Assembly (NCBI GenBank): GCA_903925985.1
Contig: CAIYHK010000242.1
Location: 1 to 7,792, forward strand
DNA: 7,792 nucleotides
DNA from: an uncultured Actinomycetes bacterium
GTDB taxonomy: Bacteria > Actinomycetota > Acidimicrobiia > Acidimicrobiales > Ilumatobacteraceae
Reading direction: 5' to 3'
The notes under the pieces are model-generated. The model did not search any database and had not been told where the DNA came from. It saw only the letters and a list, made by a program, of their open reading frames with translations. A program made the position numbers and the translations under genes. This document shows, piece after piece, positions 1-6,600 of this stretch. Positions within the stretch are counted from its first letter, which is position 1. Each line of letters starts with the position of its first letter.

Positions 1-642
1 GGGCGCTAGTCGGCCAACGGCTACCAATGAAGGCTCAGAAGTAATGCCAGTAGTTGCGTTTGGGGAGTAAAGATCGTCGACCCCTGGATTTACGACATGC
101 ACCAGATTGGGTTTAAAACCAAGATGAATGAGTTCGTCCCGACCCGAATTGGCGAGGGTGATGACCGGTGTGCGTTTATAAAAATGCGGGGCGATGCGGC
201 TCTCAATCAGGTTGCCGAACTGAGCGAATCCTGGGGGCAACGATTGTTTCCACATAGGTCCGTGCACGTGATGAAGCCAAACATTGCGCGGTGTACGAGA
301 CCAAAGTTGGGAAAACCACGGCACACCGTTCCAGATCTCAACCACTGCATCGCGAGATTCCTTGCCGTTACGGATCTCATGTGCAATGGCTGATGGAAAT
401 ACGCTGTACCTGCCAGAACGCTGAATGACTTGGTATCCGTTTCTGGAAAACTTCTGCTCGCGTCCAGCGGTCGATGTGCGATGGGTGATTTCAAGACCAG
501 TTGCGGCCCAGCGACGAAAGACGTGATCGGCGTGCACTTCAGATCCACCGGCTTCAGGGTCGTCAAGATCACGCCATGCAAACGTGTGGATACGACTGAC
601 CCCCCGAGACAGTAAATCATCAGCAAGTGCCTGTAATTCCAC
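1..642 (-). CDS. GT4-family glycosyltransferase, N-terminal part (cut by window edge)
   Basis: This reading frame is open from GTG at 642 to the window edge: 214 codons, 3' end missing. It looks like a GT-B fold, GT4-type retaining glycosyltransferase that would transfer a sugar from a nucleotide donor to an envelope glycan or lipid acceptor in the cytoplasm. Visible motifs are RDLDDPEAGGSEVHAD at about residues 24-39 (the GGSE loop near the N-domain start), NGVPWFS at 105-111, LHHVHGPMW at 123-131, ANSGRDEL in the 160s, VVNPGVDDLYSP at 183-194 (the inter-domain equivalent of the common PNGVD motif) and VAVGRLAP at 207-214, which opens the donor-binding C-domain. The donor-site E-x7-E region would lie outside the window. 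An in-frame TAG four codons upstream makes the GTG the only sensible start. It is divergent from dprE1. The family assignment is firm; donor and acceptor cannot be told. Confidence 0.88.
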   Translation of the reverse strand, partial: MELQALADDLLSRGVSRIHTFAWRDLDDPEAGGSEVHADHVFRRWAATGLEITHRTSTAGREQKFSRNGYQVIQRSGRYSVFPSAIAHEIRNGKESRDAVVEIWNGVPWFSQLWSRTPRNVWLHHVHGPMWKQSLPPGFAQFGNLIESRIAPHFYKRTPVITLANSGRDELIHLGFKPNLVHVVNPGVDDLYSPNATTGITSEPSLVAVGRLAP

Positions 643-648
643 GCCTTC

Positions 649-654
649 AGTCTA
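649..654 (-). promoter_or_regulatory. -10 box (TAGACT) of a probable leaderless promoter
   Basis: On the minus strand TAGACT matches the actinobacterial TANNNT -10 consensus and is followed by exactly six bases (GAAGGC) before the GTG start at 642. That places the expected transcription start at or next to the G of the start codon, the usual arrangement of leaderless mRNAs in actinobacteria. No good -35 hexamer is visible. The GAAGG upstream of the GTG is only one base away, too close for a normal ribosome binding site, which fits the leaderless reading. Confidence 0.5.
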
Positions 655-659
655 AAGAG

Positions 660-682
660 GTGCCCTCATAGAGGCGGGGCAC
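660..682. repeat. Imperfect inverted repeat, possible operator
   Basis: The arms GTGCCC (660-665) and GGGCAC (677-682) are perfect inverted copies around an 11-base centre. A second, nested pair, CCTC (664-667) and GAGG (671-674), shares part of the left arm. The element sits just upstream of the TAGACT box, covering roughly -18 to -40 of the glycosyltransferase promoter, where a repressor or activator could act. It could equally be a chance 6-base match. There is no T-run, so it is not a terminator. Confidence 0.3.
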
Positions 683-730
683 TACAACTACGCTGATATT
701 GGTGTCTGTTTCTGTGTTGCTGGTATCTCC

Positions 731-2101
731 ATGAATGCCAATAGGGAGTTATCTCGGTTGTCGGGATGGGGCAACACAGCGCCGAGTATGTGCCACGTAG
801 TGGATGCGTCTGGTCTTGACACCATCAGGGCGGCGATTGACGAGAGCAACGCGCGGGGAGTCATAGCTCGTGGTCTCGGACGCTCGTACGGTGCACCCGC
901 GCAAAATGCCGGTGGAACAGTTCTTCTCATGACGGACCATGGCGACAGTTCGATTGTTTTGGATCACATGACAGGCCTGGTTACGGCGGATGCACGAGTA
1001 TCGCTGGAGCGCCTGATGACCGAACTTGTGCCACAAGGATGGTTTGTGCCCGTTACGCCAGGAACCCGTCAGGTCACTGTGGGCGGCGCAATTGCTAGCG
1101 ACATTCATGGGAAGAACCACCACGTAGATGGCTCGTTTGGCGACCATGTTGTAAAGATCACACTTTTGACTTCTGAGGGAGATGTACGAGTACTCACGCC
1201 GAATGAGTCGTCCTCTGAATTCTGGGCAACAGTTGGAGGTATGGGGCTTACAGGGGTAATCCTCAACGCCACATTCAAGATGATTCCGATCACAACTTCT
1301 CGTATGCGTGTGGAGACTTCGCGTGCCGAAAATCTGTCAGCTCTGATGGCCGCAATGCAGGATGACCGCAACTATCGATATTCCGTGGCGTGGATTGATT
1401 TGGTGGCCAAAGGTACGCGAATGGGTCGTGGAGTGCTCACGCGAGGAGATCATGCATCCCTCAGCGACCTGAAGAGTGTTGATGAGTCAAGTGCGCTGGA
1501 GTTCAATCCCAAAACTCTTTTGTCGGCGCCACCAATTTTCCCAACAGGAATGTTGAATAAGTGGACGGTGTCTGCCTTCAATGAACTCTGGTTTCGTAAG
1601 GCGCCAGCACGGGTCCATGAGTCGATTGAAACCATTGGTGCGTTCTTCCACCCACTTGATGGAGTCAGGCAGTGGAATCGGCTCTATGGGCGTTCAGGCT
1701 TTGTTCAGTATCAGTTCGTGATTCCTTTTGGAGCTGAGGACACACTTGAGGCCATAGTCCAGAAATTATCGGCGGAGAATTGCGCGTCATTTCTTGCCGT
1801 ACTCAAATATTTTGGCAAAGCGAACCCTGGCCCTCTTAGTTTCCCGATGGAAGGTTGGACACTGGCTTTGGATGTACCCGCTCACGGGGGTCGCATGGCT
1901 GCCGTTTTTGCAGAGGTGGACGAACTCGTTTTGCGTGCAGGTGGACGCCATTATCTCGCTAAGGATGCTCACATCAGACCCGATGCGGTGGTGCGTGGTT
2001 ATCCGCGGTTGCAAGAGTGGTGCGAGGTACAGCAGCGAATGGATCCACGTCGTATGTGGCAGTCGGATCTTGCAAGGCGTTTACGACTAACTACTGGTTG
2101 A
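731..2101 (+). CDS. dprE1: Decaprenylphosphoryl-beta-D-ribose 2'-oxidase (DprE1)
   Basis: This FAD-dependent oxidase converts decaprenylphosphoryl-ribose to the 2-keto intermediate, the first half of the epimerisation that makes the arabinofuranose donor. In mycobacteria it acts at the membrane/periplasm side. Its 456 residues compare with 461 in M. tuberculosis. The FAD-binding PP-loop reads RGLGRSYGAPAQN at 47-59, followed by PGTRQVTVGGAIASDIHGKN at about 110-129 and FWATVGGMGLTG at 164-175. The substrate domain carries FHPLDG (306-311), QYQFVIP (326-332), GPLSFP (367-372) and YLAKDAH (408-414). His126 and Lys411 match M. tuberculosis His132 and Lys418, both important for catalysis. Ala379 sits where M. 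tuberculosis has Cys387, the covalent benzothiazinone target. The N-terminal LSGWGNTAPS matches the usual family start, supporting ATG 731; no Shine-Dalgarno sequence precedes it. It is followed after 12 bases by dprE2 and forms an operon with it. Confidence 0.96.
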   Translation: MNANRELSRLSGWGNTAPSMCHVVDASGLDTIRAAIDESNARGVIARGLGRSYGAPAQNAGGTVLLMTDHGDSSIVLDHMTGLVTADARVSLERLMTELVPQGWFVPVTPGTRQVTVGGAIASDIHGKNHHVDGSFGDHVVKITLLTSEGDVRVLTPNESSSEFWATVGGMGLTGVILNATFKMIPITTSRMRVETSRAENLSALMAAMQDDRNYRYSVAWIDLVAKGTRMGRGVLTRGDHASLSDLKSVDESSALEFNPKTLLSAPPIFPTGMLNKWTVSAFNELWFRKAPARVHESIETIGAFFHPLDGVRQWNRLYGRSGFVQYQFVIPFGAEDTLEAIVQKLSAENCASFLAVLKYFGKANPGPLSFPMEGWTLALDVPAHGGRMAAVFAEVDELVLRAGGRHYLAKDAHIRPDAVVRGYPRLQEWCEVQQRMDPRRMWQSDLARRLRLTTG

Positions 2102-2102
2102 T

Positions 2103-2108
2103 AGGAAA
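2103..2108 (+). promoter_or_regulatory. Ribosome binding site of dprE2
   Basis: AGGAAA begins directly behind the dprE1 TGA and sits about five bases before the dprE2 ATG at 2114. It is a modest Shine-Dalgarno match and supports this start and translation from the dprE1-dprE2 message. Confidence 0.5.
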
Positions 2109-2113
2109 CAACA

Positions 2114-2884
2114 ATGGAAAATGGACTAGGAATACCCCAAACGATTGCTCTTTTTGGCGCCTCTAGTGAGATTGGTCAAGCGGTGATACGTGAGATCATG
2201 CAGGTTGGTGTAGCCAATGTTGTTCTCGCTGTGCGAAATCAAGCTTCAGTCACACAATTTAAAGATGAGTTACAAGGCACGTATCCGGGTGTGAATGTTT
2301 CGGTGCATCAATTCGATGCGCTCGAATTCGAATCACATGATGGTCTCATTGCTGGAATAGTCACCGAGGTTGGTGACATCGATGTGGCGGTTGCTGCTTT
2401 TGGGGTTCTAGGTGGTGAGCCATGTGAGTCTTTGCTGGCGACCGACGCGGTGCAAGTGGCGCAAGTTAACTACACCGGAACCGTATCGCTGCTAGGTGCT
2501 TTGGCTGGTCAGATGCAGCGTCAGAGTCACGGCAAAATCGTGTATATCTCTTCGGTTGCGGGTGAGCGTGTGCGACGCGGAAATCCGGTCTACGGCTCTT
2601 CAAAAGCTGGCGCCGACGCATTCGCACAGGGTCTCAGTGACCGCCTTGTGGGCTCAGGAGTGACCCTAATGATCGTCCGGCCAGGATTCGTGGCTTCAAA
2701 GATGACTGCACATTTAAAGCCTGCTCCGTTTGCCACAACCCCCGGTGCAGTAGCCGTAGCCACGGCAAAGGGTTTGAAGAGCGGAAGAAGGATTATCTGG
2801 GTGCCAGGACTCTTGCGCGTCGTCTTCAGCGTATTTCGCCACCTACCTCTGCCTATCTGGCGCAAGGTCGCAGCCAAAGGATGA
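2114..2884 (+). CDS. dprE2: Decaprenylphosphoryl-2-keto-ribose reductase (DprE2)
   Basis: This short-chain dehydrogenase/reductase reduces the 2-keto product of DprE1 with NAD(P)H to give decaprenylphosphoryl-arabinose, the donor for arabinofuranosyltransferases. At 256 residues it is the usual length for the family (about 254 in M. tuberculosis). The nucleotide-binding loop is GASSEIG at 15-21, the cofactor-side acidic motif is FDAL at 67-70, and the structural AAFGVLG segment is at 94-100. Asn119 lies in the VNYTG segment, the catalytic Ser in YISS (144-147), and the YxxxK pair is Tyr160 and Lys164 in VYGSSKAG. The GERVRRGNPVYGS stretch (150-162) and RPGFVASKMTAHLK (189-202) closely follow mycobacterial DprE2, which separates it from generic SDRs. 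It is the second gene of the dprE1 operon. The TGA at 2882-2884 faces the ppm1 stop with one base between. Confidence 0.94.
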   Translation: MENGLGIPQTIALFGASSEIGQAVIREIMQVGVANVVLAVRNQASVTQFKDELQGTYPGVNVSVHQFDALEFESHDGLIAGIVTEVGDIDVAVAAFGVLGGEPCESLLATDAVQVAQVNYTGTVSLLGALAGQMQRQSHGKIVYISSVAGERVRRGNPVYGSSKAGADAFAQGLSDRLVGSGVTLMIVRPGFVASKMTAHLKPAPFATTPGAVAVATAKGLKSGRRIIWVPGLLRVVFSVFRHLPLPIWRKVAAKG

Positions 2885-2885
2885 A

Positions 2886-3632
2886 CTAAGAATTCTCTGT
2901 GCTGTAGACGGGTTTGCGCTTACCTGAGAAAATATCTTTCAATCCCCAGCGGGTCACGTTTAGGAGAGCTTCTCGAACAATTGCTTTGCTCATCTTTGAG
3001 CTTCCCGCTACTCGTTCGCGGAAGATAATTGGAACCTCGACGATTCGCGCGTTGTTACGTACTAGGCGATATGTGGTTTCGATTTGAAACGTGTAGCCAT
3101 CAGATTTTGTGGTGGTTAGGGCATTATTGCGGACAGTGTCGGTTCGAAACGCTCTGAAGCCCGCTGTGGCGTCGTTTATTGCAAGCCCGAGCATGAGTGC
3201 GACATATCTATTGCCCCAGCGCGAGAGGCGGAGTCTGTTCTTTGGCCAACCTTCGATTCGTCCGCCGGGTACGTATCGTGAGCCGATGGCCAGATCAATC
3301 CCCATCGAAGCAATAGCTACGAGCTCTGGAAGAACTCGGGGGTCATGAGACAGATCGGCGTCCATCTCGGCCACCACTTCATAACCGTTATCCAATGCGT
3401 ATTGGAATCCGTGCCGATATGCGTCGCCGAGCCCGTTTTTGGTTGGGCGCTCAATTACGGTGACGTTGAAATCGGCAGCGTTAAAACCGCGTGCTATATC
3501 CCCAGTTCCGTCGGTGCTGGCGTCGTCAATCACCAGAACGTGTATTCCTTTTGCATGATCGCGTACCGCTGACAGCACAGCTGCGATGTTCTGTGCTTCT
3601 TGGTGTGTGGGGATAACTACGAGCGCTGTCAC
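2886..3632 (-). CDS. ppm1: Polyprenol-phosphate mannose synthase (DPM1-type GT2)
   Basis: This GT-A fold, GT2-family enzyme is expected to transfer mannose from GDP-mannose to polyprenyl phosphate on the cytoplasmic face, giving the lipid donor for lipomannan-type mannosyltransferases and protein O-mannosylation. The 248 residues hold one catalytic domain: VVIPTHQEAQNI (5-16), VIDDASTDGT (34-43), the metal-binding EMDADLSHDP (89-98, DxD at 91-93), IGSRYVPGGRIEGWP (116-130), DATAGFRAFR (154-163) and FRERVAGSSKMS (204-215). These segments follow the synthase domain of M. tuberculosis Ppm1 closely. The apolipoprotein N-acyltransferase domain fused there is absent, and there is no C-terminal membrane segment. 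GTG at 3632 is the only possible start because an in-frame TAG lies two codons upstream. It is downstream of aftD in the same operon. A glucosyl rather than mannosyl donor is possible but less likely. Confidence 0.88.
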   Translation of the reverse strand: MTALVVIPTHQEAQNIAAVLSAVRDHAKGIHVLVIDDASTDGTGDIARGFNAADFNVTVIERPTKNGLGDAYRHGFQYALDNGYEVVAEMDADLSHDPRVLPELVAIASMGIDLAIGSRYVPGGRIEGWPKNRLRLSRWGNRYVALMLGLAINDATAGFRAFRTDTVRNNALTTTKSDGYTFQIETTYRLVRNNARIVEVPIIFRERVAGSSKMSKAIVREALLNVTRWGLKDIFSGKRKPVYSTENS

Positions 3633-3642
3633 CTTCTAAACG

Positions 3643-6600
3643 CTAGTCAGTTTCATCGGTGTGGATGGTGGTGTTCAGCACTCCGAACATGCAGGCAAAT
3701 GCAAATGCAAACCAAGTAACGGGTACGAGCGCGAGAAAATGGTTAGGCCAGTCCATGCTGGCAGGGATTTCATAGCGGAATTGTTTGTAAAGCACGCCAC
3801 AGGCCACTGCCGAAGTGGCGATTCCAGGTACGACTGCGCCAAAGTGCCGTAACCGTTGTGGACGCATCGCAATTATGGCGGCAGAGACTCCAAGTGCCGC
3901 GCCCCAGCTTCCGAAGAAGATGAGCAGAAAGCCAACCAGAACAATAGAGATGAGCCCCTGCTTCTTTTTTAGATGTGGTGCGACCTGTCGTGGCCGCCTG
4001 AACGCCAAGAAAAACATCAACACAAATGCCCCAAAGGAAATCAGTAATGCTCGGTTGACCCGTGATTGTGGCGTCCAAGTGATGGAGAGGACGGTCTCGG
4101 TCGGGGAGTCAGGAATTAGCCAACCATTTGCGTATCCGTTCACAATGAAAGATTGACCATAGTTGCTCGAAGCAGTTGAACTCGCTTGCCATCCATCGTT
4201 GATTGATTGATTGAGGCTGACAATGGTGTTCCCGGAATTGGCTGGCACAGTCACCGTGTATGACGTGTCATTCTTTCTGTCAACCAGTAACTGTGGTGTA
4301 GTTCCCTCGACTGGTGCAAGATCACCGATGGCGATTCGATCAATATCAATACCGGTATCCCAGCCCTTTGAGGTACGTAGAACATGTTCTCCTGCATCTA
4401 GGTCAGGAACCGGACCGCATAGGACAAGATCAAATGGCTGACGGTTGTATAGGTGGTTGGCATCAAGCACGGGGACCTCAAGGGAAATTGATTGTCCATC
4501 AATGGTCAGGAGGTCGTCTCTGCATCGGGTCTGCTGTTTATAGGGAAGATTTGGTGTGTCATTCAGAATTACTTCAGCGAGGGCTACTGGCATTTCGATT
4601 GGTTCACCACTGAAGTAATCCTCTACGAATACCGGATCTGTATCTGTCACCGTAAGGGAGCGCAGTGTTCCGAAATTTTCAGGTAGCTCGATATCGACAA
4701 AATCGTCATCAAATTGGACATCAATTTCTTCTGTTGATCCAGTTGCGCTCTTGAGTAATAGGCGAGAAGGTGTCGAGTGGTTCGCGTCCTTGACGACATA
4801 TATGCGCATTCGACGCGTGGCAACAGATTCTGTCTTGAATGTGAGGAATGCGTTCGTTTCGGGGGATCGAGCCGCAGTCCAGGCAGTGTCGAGATCTCCA
4901 TCCATGGTGTTGAGACCGGCATTTTTGAAAGAACCATAAAGGTGCCGAGAAGCGCGTACCCGCAGTGGATATCCGAGCGCATCAGCGATTGCTGGATCTT
5001 CGGCCATTCCACTCAATCTGGCGGTTATGCGCATATTTGGTGCAAGAGATATTGGAACTTCAAAGATGCGCTGGATGTTGATTTCCGGATCAAAAAAGTT
5101 ACTGATGGATTGCATGATTCGGTCGCGGCTGAGTACCACCGTCCATGATGCATCAGCTTGAATATTTTCTGCGGCGGCTAGTGGAAGGCGTATGTACTCA
5201 GCGCTCGTGATACCAGGAATATCAATCTCAGCAAATCCGATCCCCTCGACTCCGGCATAGGAGGGTCGTATACCAAAACTGTCCTCCAGCACAGTGATTC
5301 GCAGCTGCGAGAAAGTGGCAGTCGGAAATTCAATCACCTGTCCTGATTCTTGATAAGAGGATTTATCCAGTTCGAATACCTGTGAATTCGCGTTATCGAA
5401 TTGAATCTCGATGCGAGTTATTTTTCGGTTGGCAGCACCAACTTGCGGCTGTACGAGGCGGATCTGGTCTGTTGTTATGGCATTGCGAAACTGCATCTGC
5501 AGGTACTCACCCTTAGAGGGGCGAAACACCGCGGAGCGCCATGCGGTACGTGGGTCGCCATCGAAAGCATTTTCAGGACGATCTTCATTGGTGAATGAAA
5601 TTCTGTTCCCGTGCCAGCTGGTATCAATGGCTTCAATGTCGCCAACAAGTTGTGACACAGACTGGGTATCACTCGAAGCAGAGGCAAACGGCTCGAGCCT
5701 GCTGTCGCTTGGATCCTCCTTGGGAACTTCATCGGCTCGTTCCGTGCGTCCGACGTTGAACCCCACGGAATACCAGTGTCGGGCTTGTCGTCTGTTGCTA
5801 TCTGTAAGGAAGAATCTGGTGGCGGTGTCTTTAGCGGGGTCTGGCGTTGACACGTCGTATAGCCAAGTTGAGCCTTCACCGATCAGGTCTAGGGAAGCGA
5901 TATCAATCAATCCCGAGCCATCTCCAAAAACAACTGCAGTTGCCCCTGGCTCTGCGGTAGAGGCAGATGCCATTGTGAATGAGGAATCACTGTCGAACAA
6001 TGCAACCGTGGGCGCTTTTGGGCTCCGTGGCTGTGTCATTGATTGTCCGTCAATTATCAAATTCATCTGTTCTGGTTTTAGATCTGGTCCAACAAAGATT
6101 GGATTCCATCCGGCGTTGGAGAGTTCCCACCACACCTGGTCAGCGCGCGGGGTTCGATATTTGCGGTAGTTGAGATCATTTCGGAGCAACAATTTGTTCG
6201 CGTCAACGAGCCGTGCAAAACCGTCAATCATGCTCGGCTCGTACGATCCGTTTTGAAGCCTTGATTCCAATGCATTCAGTAGATTTGCCGTCGGTTCACT
6301 TCCAAGGGGCACAAGTTCACGCGCAATGAAGCTGGCATCGGTAAGGCCGGGGCTCACAGGGTCCACGGTTCCTCCCCATAAATAGTTGGGGAAGTCTGTT
6401 CCAGGGAACTCGTAGACCCGATCTTGCTCGGCATCAAGCTCGGCGGTGATTGCATTCCAATAATCCGGTACCTCCTTGTACCGGTACATGCCGGTTATGA
6501 GATCACCTGTCAATAATGGAAATCCATTGACTGCAATCAATGTTGCGGCGACCACATGTGTAGCCAGCCGCTGTTTGCCCGTGAATCGGTCTCGGAACCA

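Noticed and set aside
207..626. Minus-strand 139-codon open frame over the partial glycosyltransferase
   Set aside because: It is out of frame with the 642 GTG frame, which shows clear GT4 motifs (GGSE, LHHVHG, VVNPGVD, VAVGRLAP). The 139-residue product resembles no family and is a shadow.
699..726. TTGGTG-N16-TGGTAT as a dprE1 promoter
   Set aside because: Both hexamers are weak and the -10 would lie only four bases from the ATG; not strong enough to annotate.
2860..2919. GCGCAA (2860-2865) and TTGCGC (2914-2919) as a terminator stem
   Set aside because: Arms are only six bases with a 48-base loop, lie in the two coding regions and lack a T-run; most likely chance.
4199..4214. Four tandem TTGA units, considered as a phase-variable repeat
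   Set aside because: Four units are few for slippage, and they encode part of the NQSINDGW stretch, which matches a conserved Asn/Gly-Trp segment of AftD proteins.
5411..6169. 252-codon plus-strand open frame antisense to aftD
   Set aside because: Its product is Ser/Arg/Cys-rich without domain-like pattern, and aftD is well supported on the other strand through the same bases.
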